Part shown: piece after piece, positions 24,001 to 36,489 of the stretch
How the letters are laid out: every line of letters begins with the position of its first letter
Position numbering within the stretch: position 1 is the first letter of the stretch
Origin: Leptodactylus fallax
Taxonomy: Eukaryota; Chordata; Amphibia; Anura; Leptodactylidae
Assembly (NCBI GenBank): GCA_947044405.1
Contig: CAMRHE010000460.1
Coordinates: forward strand, 1,265,501 to 1,329,500
Direction: 5' to 3'
DNA length: 64,000 bases
Program-made: the position numbers and the translations under genes
The notes under the pieces: model-generated
Database searches by the model: none
Told to the model about the DNA's origin: nothing
Seen by the model: the letters and a program-made list of their open reading frames with translations, nothing else

Positions 24001-27000
24001 CTAACGGACACTAACTGAGGCTAACGGACACTAACTGATGCTAACGGACACTAACTGAGGCTAACGGACACTAACTGATGCTAACGGACACTACCTGATG
24101 CTAACGGACACTAACTGAGGCTAACGGACACTAACTGATGCTAACGGACACTACCTGAGGCTAACGGACACTAACTGAGGCTAACGGACACTAACTGAGG
24201 CTAACGGACACTAACTGAGGCTAACGGACACTAACTGATGCTAACGGACACTAACTGATGCTAACGGACACTAACTGAGGCTAACGGACACTAACTGATG
24301 CTAACGGACACTAACTGAGGCTAACGGACACTAACTGATGCTAACGGACACTAACTGAGGCTAACGGACACTAACTGATGCTAACGGACACTACCTGAGG
24401 CTAACGGACACTAACTGATGCTAACGGACACTAACTGAGGCTAACGGACACTAACTGATGCTAACGGACACTAACTGAGGCTAACGGACACTAACTGATG
24501 CTAACGGACACTACCTGAGGCTAACGGACACTAACTGATGCTAACGGACACTAACTGAGGCTAACGGACACTAACTGAGGCTAACGGACACTAACTGAGG
24601 CTAACGGACACTAACTGAGGCTAACGGACACTAACTGAGGCTAACGGACACTAACTGAGGCTAACGGACACTAACTGATGCTAACGGACACTAACTGAGG
24701 CTAACGGACACTAACTGAGGCTAACGGACACTAACTGAGGCTAACGGACACTACCTGAGGCTAACGGACACTAACTGAGGCTAACGGACACTAACTGAGG
24801 CTAACGGACACTAACTGATGCTAACGGACACTAACTGAGGCTAACGGACACTACCTGAGGCTAACGGACACTAACTGATGCTAACGGACACTAACTGAGG
24901 CTAACGGACACTAACTGATGCTAACGGACACTAACTGAGGCTAACGGACACTAACTGATGCTAACGGACACTAACTGAGGCTAACGGACACTAACTGAGG
25001 CTAACGGACACTAACTGAGGCTAACGGGCACTAACTGAGGCTAACGGACACTAACTGAGGCTAACGGACACTAACTGAGGCTAACGGACACTAACTGATG
25101 CTAACGGACACTAACTGATGCTAACGGACACTAACTGATGCTAACGGACACTAACTGAGGCTAACGGACACTAACTGAGGCTAACGGACACTAACTGATG
25201 CTAACGGACACTAACTGATGCTAACGGACACTAACTGAGGCTAACGGGCACTAACTGAGGCTAACGGGCACTAACTGATGCTAACGGACACTACCTGATG
25301 CTAACGGACACTAACTGATGCTAACGGACACTACCTGAGGCTAACGGACACTAACTGATGCTAACGGACACTAACTGATGCTAACGGACACTAACTGATG
25401 CTAACGGACACTAACTGAGGCTAACGGACACTAACTGATGCTAACGGACACTAACTGATGCTAACGGACACTAACTGAGGCTAACGGACACTAACTGATG
25501 CTAACGGACACTAACTGAGGCTAACGGACACTAACTGATGCTAACGGACACTAACTGATGCTAACGGACACTAACTGATGCTAACGGACACTAACTGAGG
25601 CTAACGGACACTAACTGAGGCTAACGGACACTAACTGATGCTAACGGACACTAACTGAGGCTAACGGACACTAACTGATGCTAACGGACACTAACTGAGG
25701 CTAACGGACACTAACTGATGCTAACGGACACTAACTGAGGCTAACGGACACTACCTGATGCTAACGGACACTAACTGATGCTAACGGACACTAACTGAGG
25801 CTAACGGACACTAACTGATGCTAACGGACACTAACTGATGCTAACGGACACTAACTGAGGCTAACGGACACTAACTGATGCTAACGGACACTAACTGAGG
25901 CTAACGGACACTAACTGATGCTAACGGACACTAACTGAGGCTAACGGACACTAACTGATGCTAACGGACACTACCTGATGCTAACGGACACTAACTGAGG
26001 CTAACGGACACTAACTGATGCTAACGGACACTACCTGAGGCTAACGGACACTAACTGAGGCTAACGGACACTAACTGAGGCTAACGGACACTAACTGATG
26101 CTAACGGACACTAACTGATGCTAACGGACACTAACTGAGGCTAACGGACACTAACTGATGCTAACGGACACTAACTGAGGCTAACGGACACTAACTGATG
26201 CTAACGGACACTAACTGAGGCTAACGGACACTAACTGATGCTAACGGACACTAACTGAGGCTAACGGACACTACCTGATGCTAACGGACACTAACTGAGG
26301 CTAACGGACACTAACTGATGCTAACGGACACTAACTGATGCTAACGGACACTAACTGAGGCTAACGGACACTAACTGATGCTAACGGACACTAACTGATG
26401 CTAACGGACACTAACTGATGCTAACGGACACTAACTGAGGCTAACGGACACTACCTGATGCTAACGGACACTAACTGAGGCTAACGGACACTAACTGATG
26501 CTAACGGACACTAACTGATGCTAACGGACACTAACTGATGCTAACGGACACTAACTGATGCTAACGGACACTAACTGAGGCTAACGGACACTAACTGATG
26601 CTAACGGACACTAACTGAGGCTAACGGACACTAACTGAGGCTAACGGACACTAACTGATGCTAACGGACACTAACTGAGGCTAACGGACACTAACTGATG
26701 CTAACGGACACTAACTGATGCTAACGGGCACTAACTGATGCTAACGGACACTAACTGAGGCTAACGGGCACTAACTGATGCTAACGGACACTAACTGATG
26801 CTAACGGACACTAATTGATGCTAACGGACACTAACTGATGCTAACGGACACTAACTGAGGCTAACGGACACTAACTGATGCTAACGGACACTAACTGATG
26901 CTAACGGACACTAACTGATGCTAACGGACACTAACTGAGGCTAATGGACACTAACTGAGGCTAACGGACACTAACTGATGCTAACAGACACTAACTGAGG

Positions 27001-30000
27001 CTAACAGACACTAACTGATGCTAACGGACACTAACTGAGGCTAACGGACACTAACTGATGCTAACGGACACTAACAGGCTAACGGACACTACCTGATGCT
27101 AACGGACACTAACTGATGCTAACGGACACTAACTGAGGCTAACGGGCACTAACTGATGCTAACGGACACTAACTGATGCTAACGGACACTAATTGATGCT
27201 AACGGACACTAACTGATGCTAACGGACACTAACTGAGGCTAACGGACACTAACTGATGCTAACGGACACTAACTGATGCTAACGGACACTAACTGATGCT
27301 AACGGACACTAACTGAGGCTAACGGACACTAACTGAGGCTAACGGACACTAACTGATGCTAACGGACACTAACTGAGGCTAACGGACACTAACTGATGCT
27401 AACGGACACTAACTGAGGCTAACGGACACTAACTGATGCTAACGGACACTAACTGAGGCTAACGGACACTACCTGATGCTAACGGACACTAACTGATGCT
27501 AACGGACACTAACTGAGGCTAACGGACACTAACTGATGCTAACGGACACTAACTGATGCTAACGGACACTAACTGAGGCTAACGGACACTAACTGATGCT
27601 AACGGACACTAACTGAGGCTAACGGACACTAACTGATGCTAACGGACACTAACTGAGGCTAACGGACACTAACTGATGCTAACGGACACTACCTGATGCT
27701 AACGGACACTAACTGAGGCTAACGGACACTAACTGATGCTAACGGACACTACCTGAGGCTAACGGACACTAACTGAGGCTAACGGACACTAACTGAGGCT
27801 AACGGACACTAACTGAGGCTAACGGACACTAACTGATGCTAACGGACACTAACTGATGCTAACGGACACTAACTGAGGCTAACGGACACTAACTGATGCT
27901 AACGGACACTAACTGAGGCTAACGGACACTAACTGATGCTAACGGACACTAACTGAGGCTAACGGACACTAACTGATGCTAACGGACACTACCTGAGGCT
28001 AACGGACACTAACTGATGCTAACGGACACTAACTGAGGCTAACGGACACTAACTGATGCTAACGGACACTAACTGAGGCTAACGGACACTAACTGATGCT
28101 AACGGACACTACCTGAGGCTAACGGACACTAACTGAGGCTAACGGACACTAACTGATGCTAACGGACACTAACTGAGGCTAACGGACACTAACTGAGGCT
28201 AACGGACACTAACTGAGGCTAACGGACACTAACTGAGGCTAACGGACACTAACTGAGGCTAACGGACACTAACTGAGGCTAACGGACACTAACTGATGCT
28301 AACGGACACTAACTGAGGCTAACGGACACTAACTGAGGCTAACGGACACTAACTGAGGCTAACGGACACTACCTGAGGCTAACGGACACTAACTGAGGCT
28401 AACGGACACTAACTGAGGCTAACGGACACTAACTGATGCTAACGGACACTAACTGAGGCTAACGGACACTACCTGAGGCTAACGGACACTAACTGATGCT
28501 AACGGACACTAACTGAGGCTAACGGACACTAACTGATGCTAACGGACACTAACTGATGCTAACGGACACTAACTGATGCTAACGGACACTAACTGAGGCT
28601 AACGGACACTAACTGAGGCTAACGGACACTAACTGATGCTAACGGACACTAACTGATGCTAACGGACACTAACTGAGGCTAACGGGCACTAACTGAGGCT
28701 AACGGGCACTAACTGATGCTAACGGACACTACCTGATGCTAACGGACACTAACTGATGCTAACGGACACTACCTGAGGCTAACGGACACTAACTGATGCT
28801 AACGGACACTAACTGATGCTAACGGACACTAACTGATGCTAACGGACACTAACTGAGGCTAACGGACACTAACTGATGCTAACGGACACTAACTGATGCT
28901 AACGGACACTAACTGAGGCTAACGGACACTAACTGATGCTAACGGACACTAACTGAGGCTAACGGACACTAACTGAGGCTAACGGACACTAACTGAGGCT
29001 AACGGACACTAACTGAGGCTAACGGACACTACCTGAGGCTAACGGACACAAACTGATGCTAACGGACACTAACTGAGGCTAACGGACACTACCTGAGGCT
29101 AACGGACACTAACTGATGCTAACGGACACTAACTGAGGCTAACGGACACTAACTGATGCTAACGGACACTAACTGAGGCTAACGGACACTACCTGATGCT
29201 AACGGACACTAACTGAGGCTAACGGACACTAACTGATGCTAACGGACACTAACTGATGCTAACGGACACTAACTGATGCTAACGGACACTAACTGAGGCT
29301 AACGGACACTAACTGATGCTAACGGACACTACCTGAGGCTAACGGACACTAACTGATGCTAACGGACACTAACTGAGGCTAACGGACACTAACTGATGCT
29401 AACGGACACTAACTGAGGCTAACGGACACTAACTGAGGCTAACGGACACTACCTGAGGCTAACGGACACTAACTGAGGCTAACGGACACTAACTGAGGCT
29501 AACGGACACTACCTGAGGCTAACGGACACTAACTGATGCTAACGGACACTAACTGAGGCTAACGGACACTACCTGAGGCTAACGGACACTAACTGATGCT
29601 AACGGACACTAACTGAGGCTAACGGACACTAACTGATGCTAACGGACACTAACTGAGGCTAACGGACACTACCTGATGCTAACGGACACTAACTGAGGCT
29701 AACGGACACTAACTGATGCTAACGGACACTAACTGATGCTAACGGACACTAACTGAGGCTAACGGACACTAACTGATGCTAACGGACACTACCTGAGGCT
29801 AACGGACACTAACTGAGGCTAACGGACACTAACTGATGCTAACGGACACTAACTGAGGCTAACGGACACTAACTGATGCTAACGGACACTAACTGAGGCT
29901 AACGGACACTAACTGAGGCTAACGGACACTAACTGAGGCTAACGGACACTAACTGATGCTAACGGACACTAACTGAGGCTAACGGACACTACCTGAGGCT

Positions 30001-30560
30001 AACGGACACTAACTGATGCTAACGGACACTAACTGAGGCTAACGGACACTAACTGATGCTAACGGACACTAACTGAGGCTAACGGACACTACCTGATGCT
30101 AACGGACACTAACTGAGGCTAACGGACACTAACTGATGCTAACGGACACTAACTGATGCTAACGGACACTAACTGATGCTAACGGACACTAACTGAGGCT
30201 AACGGACACTAACTGAGGCTAACGGACACTAACTGAGGCTAACGGACACTAACTGAGGCTAACGGACACTAACTGAGGCTAACGGACACTAACTGATGCT
30301 AACGGACACTACCTGAGGCTAACGGACACTAACTGAGGCTAACGGACACTAACTGAGGCTAACGGACACTACCTGAGGCTAACGGACACTAACTGATGCT
30401 AATTAATTAATTAATGTGTCCATTAATTTGATCAGTTAAAAAAAATTGATACATTAACATCAGTTAGTGTCCGTTAATGTCTGTTATGATAGGTGTCCGT
30501 TTTTTGTTTTTTTTAACAGACACCTTCATAACAGAATCCAACAGTAGTGTGAACTCTGCC
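21020..30560. mobile_element. Harbinger-like element expanded to 9.5 kb by an internal array
   Basis: The left end GGCGGCGTTCACACTAC and the reverse-complemented right end GGCAGAGTTCACACTAC agree at 15 of 17 positions. Both are flanked by TAA (21017-21019 and 30561-30563), the 3-bp target of PIF/Harbinger elements. The left arm (to about 21407) and right arm (from about 30403) are inverted-repeat-like, with GTCCGTT blocks and A/T runs. There is no transposase ORF. Nearly all the rest is a 20-bp array. The original element was probably a MITE of several hundred bases. Confidence 0.8.
21408..30402. repeat. 20-bp tandem array, about 450 copies
   Basis: The unit is CTAACGGACACTAACTGATG, alternating with a form ending GAGG. 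Minor variants are TACCTGA, AATTGA, CGGGCAC, AATGG and AACAG, plus a rare 18-bp unit containing CACTAACAGG. The 18-bp unit lies at about 21840, 23478 and 27076, each time preceded by the same order of AATGG and AACAG variants. This marks block duplications with 1638-bp and 3598-bp spacing. The reverse complement CATCAGTTAGTGTCCGTTA lies in the right arm of the host element at about 30460. Confidence 0.97.
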
Positions 30561-30563
30561 TAA

Positions 30564-31447
30564 AGTAGATTGTTGGCCTGTCCCAGCTACCAGCAGCTAT
30601 AGGTACACGCCCTGACTGAGCTCTGCCCTGTGCTACAGGTTCCATAGGCGTCCATTGCCTCCACAATCTTGTGTGATCTCTATAGCACTGAATCTTACAA
30701 TTCACGGATGTCTACATGATAAGGGCTAGATCCTTAATACTACAATGTGGTGACAAGCAGGGTTGCCATAAGAAATAGTCAGCAGACATTAGACAGTAAC
30801 GGGCTTGTCCAGAATCTGTCCTGGGGGTCTAGACCTTGTATGCAGAAAACAACCGCCCTACACAATACAGAAGCCGTATATGGTGAGGACTGTCCTCAGC
30901 TTCCTCCACCTCAAGATCCAGATAGACTGCCATGATGATGGATATGACGATCCACATCCCTACGAGGCAGCACGGAGCTCTGTCATTGACCTTCTGAGGA
31001 TGATGAGAGTGATACACTTTGCATGTGTTTAGCTTGTAGATTTCTGCGGCTACTGACAGTTCTGACATCCTATGTTATTGCAGTAGGTGATAGGACACAT
31101 TTGTGTTGCAGACTGCGATTGCTGGATGTGACAGAGTCAGAACCAGATAGACATTTGTATATAACAGGAACAGACTATAGTGAAACATGAGTGCAGTAAG
31201 AGAAGATTCACCTCACATGGTGAATAACAGATCTAGTACAGCACACACACTAACAATACAGGATGTGTATATCAACCAGCATCAAAACCACAAAGTACAG
31301 AGTGTCTACACATAAACATTTACTAACAGCTACATCTAGTGTCATAAATGGGAACTGCAGTCAATCCAGCAAATATAGAGACAAAGCTGGCTGTTGTATA
31401 TCTCCAACAATCTGCACATCCTTCTCATGCTTTGAGTATATATATAT
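30564..31447. other. Intergenic, no gene seen
   Basis: Unique sequence with short ORFs of up to 79 codons and no recognisable domain. It ends in a TA-dinucleotide run into which the solo LTR inserted. Confidence 0.45.
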
Positions 31448-31979
31448 TGTGACAGGACCAGAGGTAAAGTAGTAGAAGGAGTATACATTTCTCCCAGGTT
31501 CCTGTCATATACCTTCTAAAAGCACTTGGGAAAGCTGTGTCCCTTGCTGGAGGGTTTTACCTAAACCCTGGTGTCAGGTCTGGCTGCTGGAGTAGGCAGA
31601 GTTGGGGGTCTCTACTCCATTCAGCCACTCCAGGTTTTGGGATGACTGGGGGTTAATTCCTTGTCTCCTTAAGTGAGTGTATATAAGGGCAGACAGCACT
31701 GAGGTATACGGCTCTCTCTGCTCCTGGGAAACCATTGTGAGTGTAAACTGCTGTGAATGGTGAATTCTGAATTGTGTTTGGGGAGCTGTGCAGTAGGCCC
31801 CGCTCAGTAGTTAGTTACTTTTAGGATTTTCTTTTGTATTATTTTTGTTTTGCCTGGAGAAACTAATAAAACTGGTTGCGGCCATTTGCACCATATTTGA
31901 CTGGACTGGACTGTTATTACTGTGCCAAAAGTGCTCGTCTATCTGAGGAGACAACGATCCATGAGCTAATCCTGTTACA
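31448..31979 (+). mobile_element. Solo LTR of an LTR retrotransposon
   Basis: The 532-bp block starts TGTGACAGGACC and ends CCTGTTACA (TG...CA). It carries TATAAG at 31682-31687 and AATAAA at 31865-31870, in the right order for U3-R-U5 on the + strand. It sits in a TA run, so the short ATAT flanks are compatible with a 4-bp duplication but not diagnostic. No internal region or second LTR is present. It looks Ty3/gypsy-like, but family is not certain. Confidence 0.75.
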
Positions 31980-32740
31980 ATATATATATATACAGCATAT
32001 ATATATGATTTGCACATAAAGTTTCCCTCCTTTACCTGACACCCCTTTCCAGCAGAAGAAACTAAAACAAACCACCTGCTGAGAATTCACTAAGCATTGT
32101 TATGGCCGATACTATACAGGACCTATATGGACATATAGATGTGTCAACCCTCAAATTAGCTCAAATTTGGTTCAAGTTTCCAATCCCTCATGATTATTGC
32201 CAAGCTCACAGAACACTTTACAGGCTGCAATTCACAACACAACCACTGAGTGATGAAATCAACGACCCCCAATAATCCGAGTCTGACTCTAGGTATGTGA
32301 AGTGTATGAGGAAGAAAATCTCCACATTGTGCTATTTCATAAGAAGGGATGGGAATGTGTATAAAGGTGGAGTCACTTAGGAAACATTTATTTATATTTG
32401 GTCTCTCCCATTCATTAATGCACGACAGACATAAATGATCCACTTATATAATAGTCAGGAGCTGAGGTATAGCAATAACCATGGTCTGAGGTCAAGGACT
32501 GATCAGCATGGAGGACTCATCACCAGGACCAGTACATGACAAGGACCCATCACAGGACACTGCTCAGTAATGGTCAGCAGATGACTAGAATTATTACTGA
32601 GAAGTCATCATGGCCTGGAGGAGACTTATTATATGAGACTTATCCTTTGGTGGGAGCCGAGAGACCCCTGGAGATAGAGGTTGGTTGATCTGAGTGTGAC
32701 GTAGACATCTTTAAGGGATCTGGTGTCCTCTTCCTCCTCC
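31980..32740. other. Intergenic upstream of receptor 2
   Basis: A short TA microsatellite (31981-32005) is followed by unique sequence. No coding exon is visible; a non-coding first exon of receptor 2 could be here. Confidence 0.45.
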
Positions 32741-32764
32741 TCCTGCTGTGGTTTTGTTGCTCAG
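32735..32764 (+). promoter_or_regulatory. Splice acceptor before receptor 2 coding exon
   Basis: A pyrimidine-rich tract (TTCCTCCTCCTCCTG) is followed by GTTTTGTTGCTCAG ending at 32764, 32 nt upstream of the ATG. The spacing matches that of receptor 1 (40 nt), supporting a shared gene structure. Confidence 0.6.
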
Positions 32765-32796
32765 GATCATCCATCAAACCTCCACTTTACTATATA

Positions 32797-33744
32797 ATGG
32801 AGACATACAAGGCCATAAACATATCCATCAACTCTACCATCCCTGAATGGACTCATAACGTGACACTGGGCCAGAAGACACCATTGCCTAGGACAGCTGT
32901 CCTGTCCCTGGGCTACGTGTCCATCATCATCTGTCTTATTGGAATTGTAGGGAACGTGTTCATGATTTGGCTTTTCACATTGAAAATCAAAAAGAATTAC
33001 TGCACAATTTACTTTCTGAACCTGGCCGTAGCCGATCTGCTGTATCTGCTGGGATATGGAGTCTCTACTGCCTACATGATGTGTCTTTTGGGTAACATAC
33101 CTAATTCAGTGTATAATAATCAGATTATTGGGCTTTTCTCAGAAACATTGACCAATTTAGGATTTGACTCCAGCACTTTTCTTCTAACTGTGGTGAGTGT
33201 GGAGAGATGTCTGACTGTCCTGTGTCCTCTGTATAACCATCTCCAGCGTCCAAGACACCAAACTACCATATTATGTGTCCTGGTCTGGGGTCTGGCCCTC
33301 CTCACCATGGCGCTAGAAGTCTATGTGTGTGATGACAGTGGTGACTCTCTAAGCCCTGGCGCCCAGCGTTGTGTACCAATCATTATATTCACTACCATAT
33401 TATTTCTAGTAGTCCTACTTCTAATGGTGATGTCCTCTGTGATACTTCTGGTGGAGATTCAGAAGACCTCAGAATCCTGCCGGCCCCGGAGGTTGTACAT
33501 CATCATTCTCCTCAGTCTTCTCTCTTTCTTTATGGAAATGGTTCCTTCAAGGATCCTGAGTTTACTGATATATTTTAGGGTGGTTGGCTTTAATACTCAT
33601 GCTCTTGTCTTCCACTTCATCATGTCTATCTGCACTGCTGTGTACTGTGCTTCCAACCCTTACATCAATGTGTTTGTGGGGAGATGGAGGGAAAGAACAT
33701 CCATCAGGAAATCAATGGAAAAGATATTTCAAGTGAATAGCTAA
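32797..33744 (+). CDS. Mas-related-type G protein-coupled receptor (receptor 2)
   Basis: The product is 315 residues with seven helices (about 34-61, 69-95, 110-139, 154-175, 193-221, 231-260 and 267-295). GN at 52-53, LNLAVAD at 74-80, ERC at 136-138 and a TM6 without CWxP match receptor 1 and the MRGPR group. Both receptors share LLVEIQKTS at the end of TM5, so they are paralogues. N8, N12 and N21 are glycosylation sequons. C178 and C192 flank the second extracellular loop and can form the TM4-TM5 disulphide known from MRGPRX structures; there is no Cys at the top of TM3. The TM7 motif reads NPYIN (287-291) where NPxxY is expected, so the conserved Tyr is replaced by Asn. The C-tail is short and basic (RWRERTSIRK). 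The ORF is intact, in a single exon on the same strand as receptor 1. The ligand is unknown. Confidence 0.86.
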   Translation: METYKAINISINSTIPEWTHNVTLGQKTPLPRTAVLSLGYVSIIICLIGIVGNVFMIWLFTLKIKKNYCTIYFLNLAVADLLYLLGYGVSTAYMMCLLGNIPNSVYNNQIIGLFSETLTNLGFDSSTFLLTVVSVERCLTVLCPLYNHLQRPRHQTTILCVLVWGLALLTMALEVYVCDDSGDSLSPGAQRCVPIIIFTTILFLVVLLLMVMSSVILLVEIQKTSESCRPRRLYIIILLSLLSFFMEMVPSRILSLLIYFRVVGFNTHALVFHFIMSICTAVYCASNPYINVFVGRWRERTSIRKSMEKIFQVNS

Positions 33745-33896
33745 AGCAGATATAAAGGAAAGGGGCCCGACAATGGGACAAACAAGAAGGTGAGGCGATG
33801 ACTACCAGGCTGTGGTGGTATCACTATGGTGAGGAGAATGGCAGGTGGATATAGATACTTTGTATCAGCTCTTAGTTCTGTCTATTACATGTAAAT

Positions 33897-33902
33897 ATTA
33901 AA
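33897..33902 (+). terminator. Candidate polyadenylation signal of receptor 2
   Basis: ATTAAA, the common variant signal, occurs 153 nt after the stop codon. No canonical AATAAA was noticed closer. Confidence 0.35.
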
Positions 33903-34666
33903 CCTCTCTGTCATATTTATGATCCTGTCATATCATTGATGGTGGCCAAGTCAACTTCTACACAACAATCATAGGCCCCTTTAAAAGAGATATTCTGGAA
34001 ACCCTCTGCCAATGGTCACATGGTCCTGCAGGAGTCTTTGTTTACTGTAGCAACAGCTTGTACTTACCCGTATCCAATGATCACTGGTATGTGCTGTTGG
34101 TTGTGACATCACCATCGCAATCACTTATTGTCACTGCTACCCTGTAAGCAAAGACCAACCAAAGATTATGGAACCATTGCCATGGTGCCTGCAGAGGATG
34201 TGAAAGGTCACAACCAGGGCCATTGTAACACATTGGTGGGCCCAGTGCAAAGGTTTCATAAGTGGGCCCCCCTCCCCCCATTACTACCCGCTATTATACC
34301 CATCTGAAAGCTGGGATTTTACATGGTGACATTCAGCGGGTGACAATGTGTTATGTGACTGATGGAACTTTCCACCTGTTAGAAATGTTTTATACCTTCA
34401 TCTCTAGTAATAATCGTTATTGCTATTATTTTAGCGTTTAACGGATATCACTGGAGAGGCGGCCGGTGTGTCATGTTTGGACAAAACAAGGACAGTGAAA
34501 AAATGTAAACTTTATTGGTGACTTTGTGTGTTGTGTATTTGGTGCGACTCTTTTGGTGCTGCAACCTGGACAATGGTAAACGCCTGGGTCACATCACCAA
34601 TAAACTGCCTGGTTATGTTCAGAGGGGTATTATATAAGAATACCCCAGTGATTAGGCTCAGGGGCA
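33903..34666. other. Intergenic, no gene seen
   Basis: Mostly unique. CAGGGCCATTGTAACAC and GGGCCCAGTGCAAAG at 34214-34253 look like the end of an old DNA element. The last 60 bp (GGGTATTATATAAGAATACC and GATTAGGCTCAGGGG) is repeated after the adjacent hAT. Confidence 0.4.
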
Positions 34667-34794
34667 GTGGCGTAACTAGGAATGGCTGGGCACCAAGGCG
34701 AACATTTGACATGGGGCCTCCCTCCCCCGAACCGCTGCCCCCAATCGCCCCCCTCCCCGGACCGCCCCCTCCAACCCCCCCCCAAAAAAAATGC

Positions 34795-36475
34795 ATTCCT
34801 GCACACACTATTATGTGGCATAGTGGCTCCTGCACACAGTATTATTCCCCATAGTGGCTCCTGCACACAGTATTATGCCCCATAGTGGCCCCTGCACACA
34901 GTATCATGCCCCATAGTGGCCCCTGCACACAGTATCATGCCCCATAGTGGCCCCTGCACAAAGTATCATTCCCCATAGTGGCCCCTGCACACAGTATTGT
35001 GGCATCCCAGAGCTGGCTATGGCTGGGCTGAGGGTGATCTCTGTGCATTGTATTATTTCCTGTTGCTTCATAGCCTGTGTGACATAGCAGGGGGTCCTGA
35101 GTCTCACACAACACAGCGCCACCTAGTGAGCCTCACACATGCATTACACCTCCCATAGGATTGAATAGTAACCAAATGTCCAATGGGGAGGACATCGCCT
35201 GGGAAAAGGGGAGGAGTCAGCTGATCACTGGGTCCCCATGGTAACACCCCTGCAGGAAGGTCCTGCGTGTGAGGAGTGAGAAGTGTGGAGTGTTAGGAGG
35301 AGGAGGTGAGGAGATAAGTGTGATGTCCTGTGAAGAAAGCAGTGAGTTTAGTGCAGGAATCTCAAGTCCTAGACAGGCCCAGGAAGGTTGGAGAGCTGAC
35401 ATACTCCAGCTATTCAGAAGATCCTGTCCCCTGTCTGCCTAGCCATCGCCCTGAAGGAAGTCAAGCATCATTATCTTGTCAGCATGAGACTGTGGAGAGA
35501 ACATTCTGGAACACGTGCTCCATAGCAAGTATCACAGGATCCAGGGGCCAAGGCCAGACCTGTGGAATATCCTGCCACCCTGACTATTGCACCCCGAAAC
35601 TCTGAGCTATCAGGACCACATAACGTGAGTGGGGAATATTATGTACTAGTATCATGGTGGGCATCCTCCTATGTGCCAAATAGGAGCCCAGACGCACCTT
35701 AGGGCTGTAATACTGAAGTATAAGGGGTAGGAACACCTTTCATCAAGTCTACCCTGCACCCCAGGACTTTGCTGTGTCACCAGGCGTACCCCGTTGTTTT
35801 GTATTGAAGAAACTGTTTAAGCATTTGTGCCTCCACACCCATGGAAGTAAAAGTTCAACTTTACAACCGTTTCTGTGTCTGACTCTGCACCGACAACATC
35901 AGGGCGCCCCCAAACACCACCAGTCGGCACAGTATAGGGGAAGCGCCCCGGGGGAACAATCACCACCAACATTTGTGCAGCCCCCCTCATCACCGGTACC
36001 AGTGGTGGTAACGTGGGACAGCACCAGCGCTGCGCCCTCGTGCCCAGAGACCGTGACAAGTCTGCGCTGTTTGCACCCCGCAATCCCAACTGCAGCGTTA
36101 CCTTCCATCTGGTCACCGCAGTATTATTCCCCATAGTGGCCCCTGCACACAGTATCATGCCCCATAGTGGCCCCTGCACACAGTATTATATCCCATAGTG
36201 GCCCCTGCACACAGTATTATATCCCATAGTGGCCCCTGCACACAGTATTATTCCCCATAGTGGCCCCTGCACTGAGTATTTTGCCCCATAGTGGCCCCTG
36301 CACACAGTATTATTCCCCATAGTGGCCCCTGCACACAGTATTATTCCCCATAGTGGCCCCTGCACTGAGTATTTTGCCCCATAGTGGCCCCTGCACACAC
36401 TATTATTCCCCATAGTGGCCCCTGCACTGAGTATTTTGCCCCATAGTGGCCCCTGCACACAGTATTATATGTCCC
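34795..36475. repeat. 31-bp array (reverse orientation), split by an LTR
   Basis: Units such as CCATAGTGGCCCCTGCACAC and AGTATTATTC are reverse complements of the units at 7430-9330. There are about 6 copies left of the LTR and about 11 right of it. Some units read CACTGAGTATTTTGCC. Confidence 0.9.
34998..36120 (+). mobile_element. Probable solo LTR inside the 31-bp array
   Basis: The 1123-bp unique block interrupts the array exactly. It starts TGTGGCATCCCAGAGC and ends GGTCACCGCA (TG...CA). GTAT lies on both sides (34994-34997 and 36121-36124), and joining the flanks restores an intact 31-bp unit. There is no coding sequence, primer-binding site or second LTR. Orientation is assigned from the TG start only. 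Confidence 0.62.
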
Positions 36476-36489
36476 ATTGTGGACCACCC

